Below are positions 22,706 through 35,364 of a DNA stretch of 64,000 nucleotides, piece after piece. Origin of the DNA: Pochonia chlamydosporia 170 (Eukaryota > Ascomycota > Sordariomycetes > Hypocreales > Clavicipitaceae); assembly GCF_001653235.2 (NCBI RefSeq), contig NC_035796.1:1550001-1614000 (forward strand), in the 5' to 3' direction. The translations under genes and the position numbers were made by a program. Positions within the stretch are counted from its first letter, which is position 1. Every line of letters begins with the position of its first letter. The notes beneath the pieces are model-generated. The model was not told the origin of the DNA, made no database searches, and saw only the letters and a program-made list of their open reading frames with translations.

Positions 22706-25700
22706 TCACGCTGAGTCACACTATGCATAAGTAAGTGAGCTGACGACGCAAGGCTCTGGGGAATCGGCTGCCATCTTATCAGCACTTGACTTGATTTTCA
22801 TTTACATTGTTCCGCATGAGAACAGCCAACCCTTTTGAGAGGGGTAAATCTTCATTCTATCCAAGGGATAATGGATGAGTACAAAGGAATGCATACATAC
22901 CTACATACATACGTTGGGTAAAATGATTACGCGTATTAGACCAGAATCATACATTAGATAACAGAAACTGGCGTTAATAAGAAGTGAAAGAAACAAGGGT
23001 CATGCGCTTGTAAAAGAAAGCCATATTGAGGACGTAAAGAACCTTTGTTATTGGACATTTCGGGTTTCAGCTGCAGCGCCATAGCCCAACTTCCAAATTC
23101 GTGTTCACGTCTGGTGGGCAACCACTGCGTCCACCCAATATTGACTGTCTTTCGGTACGCAAAAGCACGCAATAGCTCGTTTTCTCCATAACTGACCGAC
23201 CGAGAACTATATTGGTACGGGCGGATCCGCCGTGAGGCCAAGATGTGCACAGGGAGAAGGATCCGGTACTTGGGTACAGAGTACGGAGTATGTTTGCTGG
23301 AATACCTCTCAGCTGTGGGATGAGGGAGAGAATTCGCATAACTCATATTTGGTGCAAGCTTACATTAACAACCCACTCTAACAATAAGAAGGGATCGTGA
23401 CCGGCTACTCCATACAAAGGTGTGCCAGAATTATTGTCAGAGCGGTGAATACCCATCGACGTCTGAGCATGTACATGCCCCTGTCGCAGATGTTGAAAAA
23501 ATATGACAGGGACAATCGCCGTGGGGGAGACATGGGCCGACCGGAGGTTACATGAGCCAGCCTACTCCGTATAAGCTGGGTTTCATGTTGCATTGCTGCG
23601 GTGATATATGCCAAACTGTTGGTGGCTTCCTCGGGTTGATTAACGACAGCATAGGTCGAATATAGAGAGGGCCAAACTTTCATCTACGGTCTGTGGTCAA
23701 AAGTGTTTGCCAAACCTAGCATAGATTGGCAGATCTTATGGCCTGCCAATGTAAATCATGTCACTTTGACTGGCGTAGGGTGCGCTTGTGCGTGAACAAA
23801 ACCAGTTTCCGTTTACTCTGTACCACGAAAGGCCGCACTGATTAAATCCGATTCTCGGCGAGCGGTTCTTCGGCTTTCATAGCCGCTGCAAACTGTTTGA
23901 TGCTGCATCTCGTCACCTTGGCAGTCATCCACATGTATCGTCTCCACCTCTGCAGGTTCACTCTTGTCTGTGAGGAAAAATACAAGCATGGAGACGCTGA
24001 GGTTGCCCGTGTGTCACTGCAGGCACGCGACTGGCCCCATGTGACCACTTGCCGCTTCAATATATGGCCACAATTGCCAAACGGACAGGAAAAAAGCTTC
24101 AATAGTATCTCAAACAGCCAAACCGGGCAGCTTGACTGCCCTGCAACATCTACACTTGGCATTGCAGAAACGCCTCCCGCTAGCTCAATCTTATTCCCTG
24201 TCCGTTGCCACCGGGTAAAAGAGATGCGAAAATTGCAAACAAGAGTTATGCTCTCTGTCCAAGATCTGTAGCCACGCACAGGGTTGATGTTTAGCGTCTT
24301 GGTCCCGGCAGGCTAGTTGGCTAGGCATGCGGCAAATAAATAAAAGGATATAATTGAAAGCTGGATATCCAGATGAATTGCGGGCTGCAATCTTGATACT
24401 GGTAATCAACCTCCAATAACGATGGAGGCATCACAGAACTCCGCAGGCAAAAAAAAGAACCCTGCTGGGCGTGGCGATTGCGGGAAACCAATCTCCACTT
24501 GCCTGGCTGCACTCGGTGACTGAAACGGAATCGCCAGCGGAGACAAGGCGACCACATGTTGATCGTCTCGAATCTTCGTAATGGATCGCGTCGTGATGCT
24601 GTGCCGTCGTGATGCTGTGCAACCTGCGGTGGCTGTCGAGAGGTGTTCATTTGAGGAAACTCATCACGCGACACTCTTCGCCGCTAATTTTGAATGGACA
24701 TGAATGGATATATCTGGGAACGTTCATAGCGGCAAGTGACTCCGTCGTTATGCTTCTCAACTCAAGCGCAACAGAGCAGTCGTTTGCAAGTGGATACGAA
24801 CCCCGAATGCTTTGGGAAGCATGGCTTAGCCGTGTCGTTGCGTTCTTGGTGGATTCTCATGGAACAGAATGGCCCTGCGTCAAAGTGAAGAATCTAGATC
24901 TTAGGCACCTTTCGAACCACTTAGTTCAAGGCTGCATTGGCCGGGCATTTGGTTGCCTCGGTACATTTCCGTTGTGAATTTTAATCCGGATAGAAATGCG
25001 GCCAGGAGAACTTGGTGAAGATGCATTTCCATCCAAGGGTCGTTCGTGTGCGTGGAAGTATCCCATCTAATTAACGTAGGAGTAGAAGGCATCCAAGGCA
25101 TAGTGGGACGCAGTTGACGCAAATCGAGAACACGAACAAGTAAATATGACTCCAACTGAAAACCGTTTCTTCTTACTTGACTCGTCAATCGACTCGTGGA
25201 AGTGAAAAGGAACTTTTCTTTCCATTCTGGAGTTGGTCATTCACACATCGTTGGCCGCACCGGCTGGTGAAGAAAGAATTCAAAAAAAATGCTTTCGTCA
25301 ATGACCAGTCGACACCACAACCAACCAGGTGTCCTGTGGCTGGCTCGAGGCATGCAGTAGTTTCGGTAGTGGATATCATGGCGTCTTGCATGGCCACTCA
25401 GGAACGCCAATTGCTCCACGAACTAAAGACACAACAGGCCCAGGCCAAACAGACCCTGGAGACAACAGTCGTAATTCAGCGGCCGAGAACACGAGAGCTT
25501 CGAAGCCGAAGTGGAAAATGTTGCAGGGCGGAAGCCGTGTTGTTTCACAAGCACACGACCGTCTGCCGCTACTGTACTAGTGACCGGACCGGTTCGGCCG
25601 TTGCTGAATTACACTTTTGTGCCACCACGGAGGAGAAGCGACTTCGCTGTTGAGGCCCAAGTCACAACGCGACACTTGCGTTATCTGTTCCACGAAAGTG

Positions 25701-28683
25701 CAGGGGCAATAAATGTGATGGGAGGCTGTTCAAGTGGCACCATGGGAGTACGTGTGCAAGTACTAGATGTGGCCAACTGAAAGCTGCGCATCACAGATCT
25801 CGATTTTGCTGGCCGGATGTATCACAGTACTTCAGGATGATTTTGACGGATATTGTTTCAATGGCCAGTGACCATGCTTTCGATGTCGAATGGTGATGTT
25901 TGTGTCTTTCACTGTCGCCATTGGTGACTTTGCCATGCTGCCGGAGATTGTTGGAAGCACATGTGCTGCCTGGGTCTGGGAAGCCCCAAAGGCTATTTTG
26001 AGGTCTCCGAGGAAGCTGCTCAGAACCTACCTAGGGCCGTAAGGAGGCAGCGAGTGTCGAAACTGTCACTAAGAATTGGCCAGTACTTCTGCTGTGAACC
26101 TTTTTTCCCTTTCGCCGGATCCAAGGGGTGCCTTCCATTGGGTCGACATCTTGAAAAGGGTCTCGACCATCATGCGGTGCGGGGAAGGTTCATATCATTC
26201 TGCATACGCCATGGACGAACTATGTGAACAGAGTAGAGTCACAGTCGATGATGTCCGTGTCAGAGAACGGAGCATGTGGATGCAAGGATGCTTATCATGG
26301 CCGGATGATCGCGTTTTACGGCTAATTGGATCAATTTGTCGTATGTGGCGTGTGAATGTCTGTACCCAGATATGTGCAGCAGTCCCTGAAAACCGCCGAA
26401 ATCTCCGGTCCTTCCTTTGCAGGTTGCAATAAATTCCACACAGTCTTCATGGTCCTGGTAGAGTCGTCAGTATGGGGAGTTCAAAAAGACCTGGTTGCAT
26501 TCAAAATTTGCGGGTTATTTCCTGTGGTGACTAGGAAATGGGTAGTGACTAGCCACCGAACAATCAATCAATTGACGTTCTGTTACCCGTTAGCAAGCTT
26601 TGTCACCCAATTTTCTACTTGCCCAGCGAACACTACATTATATAATTAGTAAATCAGGTTCCTCAGCGTGCGGCGTTGTCAAAAGCCGAGCCAGATTTCA
26701 GCATATACATACTCCTCCGTGCCATCGAGATGGTGCCTTGGCTGTGTTTGGTGGTTGGTGCTGGGCCAACAGGAATTGGCCGAGGACAGCTTTGCTTTGT
26801 CATGGTCCTCGGACAAGGATGAGCAAAACATGAAGCTAATCGCCCAGGTTGCAGTTAGTTGGGTCGTCAAGATGCATCCACTTGCTGGGCTGGTTTCTGT
26901 GGAACTCTGCAGCTCTTCTGTTTAGCTCGTTCTCACCCCTGTTCCAGATTTCGATTAGCGGCCACCTGCTCTGAGGATGAGATACGATTGAATGATGGCG
27001 TGAAAAAGACCAATTTGTGCGTTCGTTACACGTTTCTTGTCTGGAGGAGGTATTGCTTCCCTGTTGGCCAAGGCGGAAATGTACTATACCATGCATATTG
27101 CAGTACCATGGGCGTGCTCTGACAAAACCCAATGGACGACGTGGCCACAGCGCCATTGACAGCGGAAATGATGACATTTCTGAGGCCATTGAGTTGACCA
27201 TTGTGAGCTGAGGGATTGCAAAACGACAGGTTGACGGCATGACATCTGATGTCAATCGGGTCTTGGAAGGGGTCTGGTTCTTTCGAGATCAAGGAAGAAG
27301 CTGCACTGGGACTGGAAGCATGTCAAGTCCATGTCTGTAGGAGCAGGAACAAGACCTGCAAGAGAATGGAGTCAGCAGCCAGGCGTGCCGGGTGGAACTT
27401 CTAGTTGGAACGCCGCCGGTTGACCTGGAAGTACCAGACATATGCATGTGTACGGAGTACGGAGTACCCACAAGCCAACTGCCTGCGCGGCCCACATGCA
27501 CCTTCCATCTTGCGGCATGCACCTTCCGTCTTGCCTGCCTCATCAACTTGCAACTGTGCCCAAGTGCTTTGCACCAGCCAGTCAACACCAGATTGACCTC
27601 AGATAAACTGGCAAGGCGTTCATGTTGGCGTGGGCATGGGCGTTGTCTGGCCTGGCCCTGGCCCAGTCGAGTCTGGTGTGGATGTGGACATGGACTGGAA
27701 GCTGGCTGAAGTTTTCCTGGGGTCATGGCAAGTGTTCCACCCAACCAGACCCAACTCAAGCAGGACTGGATGATACAATAACCTTTTTTCGTGGTCGTTG
27801 CCAACATTGGTCGTTGCCAATGTGGCGTCCACCCAGCGTATTATTTTGTATGGAGTTAACTGGTCTTGTACGGAGTACCAGACATAGTGTTGGACCCATA
27901 GACGGACAGCCCACCAGGCTAGACCTGGCCCCAGGGACTAGGGACAAAGGCAGACAGACAGCGAGAGTCTGATCAATGTTTGGTGTGAGGGACTCGAGCT
28001 CAGTCTGGTGTCTGGTGTCTGGTGTCTGGGCTCTGTCAATCGGCCGCCTTCGGCTTCGCCATCACTTCTACCATCCGTTTTCTTATCATGACGGCCTCCG
28101 CCAACATCCTCGCCACCCGCCTTTCCTTGCTTTTTCCCTCCCGATTATCACGGTCTGCACAGACTTCCATTTGGTATAACAAGTATCGCTTCGCATCTCA
28201 ATCGCCGCCTCTAACTAGGACCATTTGACCCGTGCATCCCCTCCATTGCTGCTGTGTCTGTTGTTTTGTTGTTTCATTCAGCGGCCTCCGAGAAAGCGAC
28301 CGAATCTGAGCCATTGCCATTGCCCGCCTCGCCGACTACTAGCCGGAACTCTCCCATTCCAATTGCATCGATCACAAGCTACACCAACTGGGTCTTCAAT
28401 TCTCGGCCCTGCCGACAGTATTTGGCCTTATTGTTGCGCAGACGGTTCTTTGGTTCATACGTCATCCTGGCTCGACTCGACTGCTCGTTATCGCAACTGC
28501 CCTCAACTTGCAACCGGCAAGGCAAACCGAAGATTAGTTTGCAGCTGTTGAAATCCAGACACCGTCACACCATCACACCAACACACCAACGCACTTGTGC
28601 AGACCTCATGCAGCCACGCGGCATGCAATAACACCCTCAACACCAAAAAACTTAACCTCCTACGAAGATCCCGTTAGCAAAGC
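22706..28683. other. Six-kilobase gene desert
   Basis: No coding region could be supported. Many frames of 60-170 codons overlap on both strands without domains or consistent splice structure. The exact motif TACGGAGTA or its complement occurs at 23,282, 23,573, 27,451 (two overlapping copies) and 27,869. Short direct repeats occur at 22,890-22,912 (ACATACAT type) and 28,003-28,030. A CT-rich stretch from about 28,050 to 28,680 probably holds the promoter and leader of the SPX gene. Confidence 0.55.
28003..28030. repeat. GGTGTCT heptanucleotide microsatellite
   Basis: About four tandem copies of TCTGGTG lie upstream of the SPX gene, in a region locally rich in TCTGG words. Confidence 0.7.
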
Positions 28684-30479
28684 ATGAAATACGGGCAACA
28701 GTTGGAGCAAGAGTCTGTTCCAGAATGGAGCTTTCGTAAGTCGCTTTGTGATTCTATTTCGAGTTGGATCTTGGCCATTGTCCTGGCAGGTGCATCCTGT
28801 GCTCTTGCCGCTGCCAAAAAGCCTGAGCACACCTCCTCTGTACCTTCCCACTTGACACGAATAATCTGCACACTCAATAAAAAACCTCCTTAATAGCTTG
28901 TCTCCATCTCCACGTCTTACGCATTGCTCTTGCATAGTCTGCCGATCCTTTCCCTCCGCACCCCCGACACTTGCTAACGCTTCAACCTTTTTGCTCGCGG
29001 CATTTTAGACAATCTTGACTACAATACTCTGAAGCATGAGATTAAAGTGCACACTACGCGGGACCAGGCTATGGCCATTGCCATCCCTGGTCATCAAGAC
29101 ACTTCGCTGAGAAAGTTTGAGGATGGTCTCTATGCCGAATTATGTCGCCAACATGACCGAGTTGATCTCTTCATCACAAGTAAGGCAGATGAAATTTCCA
29201 GGCGGTTAGGTACGTCATATAGGCAATCGGCGTCTGAGTTTCACATTTCTGCGCATCGTGTCTTTTGCTGACCAACTCTACCTTCTGCCACAGAACATCT
29301 TGCGAGCAAGATACAGCGTTGGGTAGCCAAGTACTCTGATGCTAACGACTCTACCCTTTCGTTGAAAAGACAACGACGGTTCGCCAAGTATGAACGGGAA
29401 CTGTTACGGTGTGGAGAGGAAATTCACGCTCTGTCACGCTTTGCGAATGCGCAAGTGGTCGCTTTCAGAAAGATACTCAAAAAATACAAGGTATGGCAGA
29501 CTATAATGAGACTTATTGATGCCGTATATCGAATGACCAACTAATACAATCTTAAATACAGAAATGGACAGGATCAACAACCTTGACTAGTCATTTCAAC
29601 GAAACCGTGCTTAGCAACCCCAAGAGCTTCACAAAGCGCACATTCGTGCACTTGCAACGGCGGCATGATGAAATCCTCACCACCCTGCAGGACACAATGC
29701 CTCACCTTAGTGAACCCAGCTCCCCCGAATCTGACGAGAACGCAGCGCCGGATTTGCCTGGACAAAGTCGTCCTCGGCAAGTTGACTTTGAACCACTCCC
29801 CCCTGCACAAATGGACTCTCCGGTTAAGTACTGGAACGAGTACGATGATGGCAGTGAAGGAGGAGGCCCCGAAGACGACTATGCCATATATATCAATCCT
29901 GAAGATGAAACTGGATTCCCTGGTTTTGCATATGTGAATGCCATATTGTCATTGCCATACGAGAAGGCTAAGCAGTGGTTCAAGATGAGGCGTCCGGGGC
30001 ATGAGAACCGACCCCTTCTTGCTTCCGGGCCGAGCAGCCATGGCAGTCTCGGGTACGCATCCACCGCGGTTAACACGGATTCAGAAGAGGAAGGATATGC
30101 CAGCTCAGATGGATATCCTCAGTTTGGCTATGCGACGCATTACGCCTTACCGAGCATCAGCGAGCAAAAAGTCCAGAGGTATAGAGAAAACGTGCTCAAA
30201 TGGGGAACTCTTGGTTGTTTTGTGGTGTCGTTTGTACTGCTCGGCATTGCGGGTGTGCTCATCCTCACTGGCAAACGCAAGCTCCGTGTAGAGGTTGACG
30301 CTGGTGTGACGGTGGGTGTCATGATCAGTTTGTTCTGTGCCGGCTCAGGGCTGGGCATGACGCTCTATCGCCGAGACCCGCTATCCATCCCTTACAAACT
30401 GATGGTTTCGAGTGCATTTGTCGCTTCGTGTATTCTCAACGGCATGCTTCTTGTTCTTGTCCTCGGCAATGCACCATGA
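28684..30479 (+). CDS. SPX-domain membrane protein
   Basis: Four exons (28684-28735, 29009-29209, 29294-29490, 29562-30479) encode 455 residues. The first intron is unusually long for this window (273 bp) and splits the SPX domain after 17 codons. The N-terminus reads MKYGQQLEQESVPEW, then NLDYNTLKHEIK, and continues with LRKFEDGLYAELCRQHDRVDLF and the basic KYERELLRCGEEIHALSRF helix: the inositol-pyrophosphate-sensing SPX fold. After a polar acidic linker, three hydrophobic segments at about 366-386, 396-418 and 429-452 form a C-terminal membrane domain like that of VTC-type proteins. It probably links phosphate status to a vacuolar or other membrane process. It lacks the VTC catalytic domain between SPX and membrane parts, so it is closer to a Vtc5-like accessory protein than to a polymerase; this placement is inferred. 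Confidence 0.85.
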
Positions 30480-30495
30480 AGGATAGGCAAAAAAG

Positions 30496-30705
30496 TTACA
30501 TGTGGAGTTTGAAGTGGTTGAGTTGAGCCTTGGAGAGCTCCTTGACCTGGTCTCGCTGCTGTTTCTTGGACGCTGGCGTTTGGGATTTGGATGATGACGA
30601 AATTGGCGAGGAGGTAGCGTTTGCCTCTTTTTGATTGTATTGCATATTGGATTCTGGATCTTCCAGGCGTACATATGGGTGGGAATTTTTGGCAGCTGAA
30701 GCCAT
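30496..30705 (-). CDS. Possible 69-residue polar protein
   Basis: A minus-strand frame opens at an ATG at 30,705 and ends 16 bp beyond the convergent stop codon of the SPX gene. The product is polar and looks disordered, with PYVRLEDPESNMQYNQ near the N-terminus, then Ser/Thr-rich and Lys/Gln-rich stretches. There is no signal peptide or membrane segment. A TATATATAT element sits near 30,850, about 145 bp upstream. Composition is protein-like, but the frame is short and I do not recognise the family. It could also be antisense to the 3' UTR of the SPX gene. Confidence 0.4.
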   Translation of the reverse strand: MASAAKNSHPYVRLEDPESNMQYNQKEANATSSPISSSSKSQTPASKKQQRDQVKELSKAQLNHFKLHM

Positions 30706-31577
30706 GATGATTAATGTCGATATGTTAGATGGCGGAGGGCCTCGCAGGTAAATACAATGAGATTGAAGATGGAGTTGTTCAAGAAGCCTTGATTTGTATC
30801 GAATTTTGTGAATGCTTCAGTTGTCTCAACGAGGTCAACCGCACGCAGATATATATATCTCTCTTGCCAAACTGACATGACGTTATGGTCCCCATTCCCG
30901 CGCCATGTCCACGCAAACACAGTCACCTAAACAGGGCTGACGAAACTGCCGAGTCACAGCATTACACATTGACGCGTATTGGAAGCCGTTGGCTGATCCT
31001 CAATACGGGCGGGTACATTAGCCGCAGCGTGAAAGAGTCGCAACCATCGCACGCACCCCCCCTTGCTTTGTCACCTGTTCACACGTCATTCCGCTGAATG
31101 GGTTTTGGCAGACTTGGCATTGCGCCTTGTTGTATGCTTAATTGGGTGTGAACCAACCGAGCTCCGAGAACCGAGTGGCTTTGTCATTGTGGTGTGTATT
31201 GTTGGCTGACTGGTGATGGATGGTGAGGTCCGATGATCGGCAGAGTTGGTTGCCAAACTTGCGGCTACGAGAACCGTGAGTATATTGGCCAACTCGGGTT
31301 CGGCTTCAGGTTGTGCGTTGATATTATGATTGTTTAATTGTATGCATGAGGATGAATGTATGATTCACGTAGATTGAATATTGGTTATGCTAGGGTTTAG
31401 CTCAATTGAGTTGAGTTGACTCATTCGGCAACTAAGTGGGTACAACACCATCAACCTCATCGTGAACATCAACAACACTACTCCGAACATGAACTCAGCA
31501 CGTCCAGAAATTATATTCTTTCAAAACATCAATTCACTTGAATCTTGTAACTCGTCATTCACTCTGTATCAGCCGCA
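30706..31577. other. Divergent spacer, no gene seen
   Basis: Upstream regions of the possible 69-residue gene (-) and the acetyltransferase gene (+). A minus-strand frame at 31,086-31,292 translates to a signal-peptide-like start but opens with TTG, so it was not called. Confidence 0.5.
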
Positions 31578-32359
31578 ATGTCCCTCCCACAGGGGTACCA
31601 CTTCCGCCCCGGCACCACGTCCGACATCCACACCATAACGAACCTCTACCTCGCGACATTCAGCCACGACCGCATCCTGGACATCATGTTCCCCACGCGG
31701 AAGCAGCACCCACAAGAAGTCAGGACCTTTCTGTACAGACACTTCCAGCGGCGGTGGTGGACGATTGGCTGGCGGTTGACGGTCGTGGTGGACGAGACGA
31801 TTGGTGCGCCTGTTGGGTTCACGTGGTGGTTGAAGCCGCAGGGGGAGATGTCCTTCTGGGAGCGGTGGATATCGCCTTGTAGGTCTTTTCTTTCTTGTTC
31901 ACTTTTGTTTTGTTCTCTTTTGCTCTTTTCGGCCGTGGCTCCTTGACTTTTACGCAAGTAGAGACTAATGTGACAGATGCTTGGCTCGCCCCCCTCGTAA
32001 GGACATACATCTCCCTCAGGGCATTCATTCTCCGATCGCCAATTGATTCCCACTCCATCGACACGTTCGCTCAGGTAATTCACTCCATTGAGCCGCAATT
32101 CCTGACTACACCCCGTCGAAAACAGGCCTGGTACCTGTCCACGTTGTCTGTTCATCCGGTCTATCAGGGTCAACGGCTGGGCAAGGCCCTCGTCGAAGAA
32201 GGTCTCGAGGTGGTGGACAGGGCGGGCAGTGCGTCCTACTTAGTTGGACTGAAGAGCGTGGAGGCATTTTATCCCAAGTACGGATTCAAGGAGGTTTGTC
32301 GTGCGAATGTCGGGGATTTGAGGCATTGGGACGGGGGGAGTGTCATGTTTAGGGAGTAG
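31578..32359 (+). CDS. GNAT-family N-acetyltransferase
   Basis: Two exons (31578-31878 and 31977-32359) with a 98-bp intron encode 227 residues. The N-terminal part reads HFRPGTTSDIHTITNLYLATF, the first strand and helix of the GNAT fold. The acetyl-CoA site is in the second exon: LSTLSVHPVYQGQRLGKALV, with the Q-x-x-x-G-x-A/L loop, followed by EAFYPKYGFKEV, the usual beta-6/7 closing motif. The acceptor substrate cannot be predicted; family members acetylate amines, amino acids or protein N-termini. The intron donor is GTAGGT, weaker than most here, but the joint keeps the frame and the fold. Confidence 0.85.
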
Positions 32360-32973
32360 GTGGCGTGGTGAGCGGTGCGATGCTTGGCGTATTTTGCATT
32401 GGTTACAATAGATGAGGGAGGTTAGGTTTCACAATGTACGTGGAGAGATGGATTGGGTATAAATTTTTGATTTGCGCATTAGTACATGTTGTTGGCTCCT
32501 ACCAACTAGAAATATCTAGCCGACTTATCCTCCGGAGTGCCCTGTATGTCGTGATATTGTTCATTCCCCGGGCTAATGTTTCCTGATTGTTCCTACTGTG
32601 TGAAATCCTACTGGGTGAAAACAAGTTTTGGCATAGTGCCTGGGCCTCGCCCTTCGCTATCTTCTTTCATCTTCTTCCCTGTGTAATTTTCTTCTTTCTC
32701 CCGCTAATCGTAAGTGTGCCAACTTCGCCTGCCAAAATTTCTCAATGTGCCACCGCTTGCCAACGCGTCGGGTAGTCGTAAACATGAATGGTATAAAAAG
32801 GATAGCGTCAATTCTCTCTCAAGGAGTGTGTTTGGGGACCACTAGTCCCAGTGCAAAAGCGACATGATGTAGCCGCAGAAGAAATGAAAAAGTCTAAGCA
32901 TGTATAGACGTTAATGATATAGTACAAGGCAGTTATTGCCTGAATCTGGTGAGCTGGCCGTCATGTGCGGAGA
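32360..32973. other. Convergent 3' spacer, no gene seen
   Basis: Holds the 3' ends of the acetyltransferase gene (+) and the regulatory-protein gene (-). Part of it (32,660-32,720) is CT-rich. No coding pattern or RNA gene was recognised. Confidence 0.55.
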
Positions 32974-34833
32974 TCAAGCAGATCGTGTTCCAGATGGCCC
33001 CTTAGGCTCAGGATACACCGACGTGCAGTTCTTATCGGCAGCAGCATCATTGTAAGCGTTCGAGTCCACATGAGCAGATGGCATATAGCTGGGGCTATTG
33101 GCATACTGATGGTATGGGTGATGGCCGTGGTAAGGGGCGGCCTGTTCATAAGAAGGCGCCCAACCAGATCTTCCATCGTACTGATGGTGTCGCAGCTCAC
33201 CGTCCGCAGAGCTTGGCGGTTCGTGGTGTCCAGCACCATAAACCGCCGGAGGTGGTGGCGCCTGTCCGCTGGCTTCGTATCTACCATGCTCTCCGAGGTT
33301 AGAGTTGCCAGAGCTGGTTGGCCGGCCTGGGAATGGGAAACCAGGGCGACTCAAGGTGTACTCGCTGGTAGATCTCTGATGCATGGGCCGCGATGAGCCA
33401 CTCATATAAGCTCTCGGTAGTGCTCGGTCACGGCGCTGATATGATAAACCAGCACCACGAGTTCGCGGCGCAATAGAAGGCAGAGTGGGAGGAGATTTCG
33501 GACTGCTCTGGCTGCTTGAGAATGGCACTGGAGCCTGTGCGTAGTTGGGCACACTGGCATGATAGTATGACTCGTGACCGTAGTCGTGCCTTCCAAGTAT
33601 GCCCTGGTGGGATGCGACTCGAACATGGCCGTGTGTAGGGCCATCGGGACCGTACCGTCCAGCGTCAACATTGTGCGGGTACGGGTGACCATAGGTCATG
33701 TCCTGGATTTTGGGAACAGTGGCCTCCGCGCGTGGGGGACCGGAAGAGCCAAGGTTGCTGTATGGCGACGTATTGTAGACGGGGCCGACCAAATGAGGCA
33801 TATGTACTTCTGATGGCCGGTGGTGTGGAAAGATGGCAGCTCGTGCAGTTCGTGGTCGTTTTCCTGAAGGGCTTATTATGCCGTCGGCGTCATATCCGCC
33901 GTCATGAGCATAGCCTGCGTAGCTCATGTTGTTGAACGCTGGACCGGGTCTAGTAATGACTGGCGAGTCTGGTGCCTTTCGTTTCGATGGCTTGCTCGTA
34001 GCAGTCGAAGCATTCTGTCTTGGTTGACGGGTTGCCTTGGCCTTCTCCTTGTCTTTTTCGCCACCAACAATAACTGGCAAGAATTCAATCTCAGGGACCT
34101 GTCTCAAGGTACCGTTCTCAATTTCTTCACGAAGCTTCGAAGCGAGTGCGAATATGGTGTCAGTACTGTGGCCTTCGCGTAGTTCGTCAGTAATAAACGA
34201 GGGAATCTGCTCTGACCCTAGGGCGGATACATCCTCATCGTCTTCATTGCCTCCTTTCTTTCCCTCGCGGCGCTTCTTTTCTCGCTTTCGGAGTGATAAC
34301 GTCCACGACTGGATGTAGGCCCCCTTTCCGCTCTCTTGGTTTCGTTTACTCCAAGCCTTGAGTCGTTCGATTTGTGTCTCGACTAGTTCCATTTGAGTAA
34401 TAGGATATGTCCGGGCATTGCGATAGCGGATCCTCTGGTAGTGTTTGCGACAATAGCTTACCCATAGATTTGGTGGAATCAGCTTGGTACATGACTTGTT
34501 ACGACCAAATAAATGAGAAATAGCCTTTCGCAGCTGTGACCCAGTATCACAATTCTCCACAAACATACAGACTAGCTGCTGGCTCTCGTCCAAGGGAATG
34601 GACGTATTTGGGGAGTGGACAGTCTGATGATGATCATGGTCCTGCGCTGCCGAAGAAATAGCCGGAGACGAAAGGTTTCGCATCGGTTTCGGAGCAGAAA
34701 CACGCGAGACGACATCGTCTTCCGTTTCACTGCAGCTCTCATTGTCTGGTATGCTGTATTCGGCGCCGACTTTGGTCAGGCTGACAGGTCCCACCGTGGG
34801 AGAACTCGTACGACCAGCTACAGCCATGGTCAT
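32974..34833 (-). CDS. Fungal nuclear-type regulatory protein, function unknown
   Basis: A minus-strand frame encodes 619 residues from the ATG at 34,833. A compact block at about residues 83-182 reads QQLVCMFVENCDTGSQL, FGRNKSCTKLIP, WVSYCRKHYQRIRYRNAR and YPITQMELVETQIERLKAW. It is the only ordered-looking part and ends in a strongly basic LRKREKKRREGKKG that could be a nuclear signal. Further basic patches (KPSKRKAP, GKRPRTARA) and long Pro/Ser/His/Tyr-rich tails suggest a transcriptional or chromatin regulator. I do not recognise a named domain. The frame stays open upstream to 35,292, and residues encoded around 34,840-34,990 look partly protein-like, so an upstream exon with an acceptor CACAG near 35,010 is possible and the true N-terminus is unsure. 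Confidence 0.7.
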   Translation of the reverse strand: MTMAVAGRTSSPTVGPVSLTKVGAEYSIPDNESCSETEDDVVSRVSAPKPMRNLSSPAISSAAQDHDHHQTVHSPNTSIPLDESQQLVCMFVENCDTGSQLRKAISHLFGRNKSCTKLIPPNLWVSYCRKHYQRIRYRNARTYPITQMELVETQIERLKAWSKRNQESGKGAYIQSWTLSLRKREKKRREGKKGGNEDDEDVSALGSEQIPSFITDELREGHSTDTIFALASKLREEIENGTLRQVPEIEFLPVIVGGEKDKEKAKATRQPRQNASTATSKPSKRKAPDSPVITRPGPAFNNMSYAGYAHDGGYDADGIISPSGKRPRTARAAIFPHHRPSEVHMPHLVGPVYNTSPYSNLGSSGPPRAEATVPKIQDMTYGHPYPHNVDAGRYGPDGPTHGHVRVASHQGILGRHDYGHESYYHASVPNYAQAPVPFSSSQSSPKSPPTLPSIAPRTRGAGLSYQRRDRALPRAYMSGSSRPMHQRSTSEYTLSRPGFPFPGRPTSSGNSNLGEHGRYEASGQAPPPPAVYGAGHHEPPSSADGELRHHQYDGRSGWAPSYEQAAPYHGHHPYHQYANSPSYMPSAHVDSNAYNDAAADKNCTSVYPEPKGPSGTRSA

Positions 34834-35364
34834 TCGTGGAGGAGGAGGAAGTACAGAACGTGGATGTCGATGATTGTTGAATTGTGAATAGTTGGCGGCA
34901 ATTGAGGGGTCCGGGGCAGAGATGGCTCGCTTGTGTGAACTTGATATGCCAGAGAGACGTCGTGCTCTGGAGGAAGGGTTACTTGAAGAGCGGATTAGCC
35001 GAGTACTGTGGCAGCAGAGCAGATTGACAGTGATGTGATTTTGTTTTTCTTTCTTGAGCGTAGATGCACGGAAAGGCAGGCAAACGTAGAGAGGCAACTT
35101 GACTTGCAACTTGCAAGGACAAAAGTAATGTAGCTGAAACTGAGCCTGAGCCTGATCTGCACACCAGCTCCAGGCCAAGTTGAGACGTCGGAGAATAAAT
35201 ACAAAATGGATAGAGCTAAAGGAGAAGAGAGAGTGACAAGAGACCAGAAAAGCCTGATCAACTGTTAATCCCATCAAATGTGTCGCAGTCACATTGAAAT
35301 TGTTTCGTCAATGCGGAAGAGAGGAAAAGTGTGAGTAGATGAGCAAGAGAGTGTGATTCACACT
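34834..35364. other. Open upstream region of the regulatory-protein gene
   Basis: The frame of the regulatory protein is uninterrupted through most of this spacer, with an in-frame ATG near 35,274. The far part translates to hydrophobic and Cys-rich sequence unlike the rest. I read it as leader or intron, with a possible short coding extension next to 34,833. Confidence 0.45.

Noticed and set aside
27289..27807. 172-codon minus-strand frame rich in Gly, Arg and Ser
   Set aside because: It lies in DNA made of short repeated words (TGGCC, CTGG, TACGGAGTA), which keeps several frames open on both strands.
30381..30674. 97-codon minus-strand frame overlapping the SPX gene end
   Set aside because: It is antisense to the coding exon of the SPX gene and out of frame with the possible 69-residue protein.
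31086..31292. Minus-strand 68-codon frame with a signal-peptide-like start
   Set aside because: It opens with TTG rather than ATG, has no Cys pattern, and no splice site supplies an upstream ATG.
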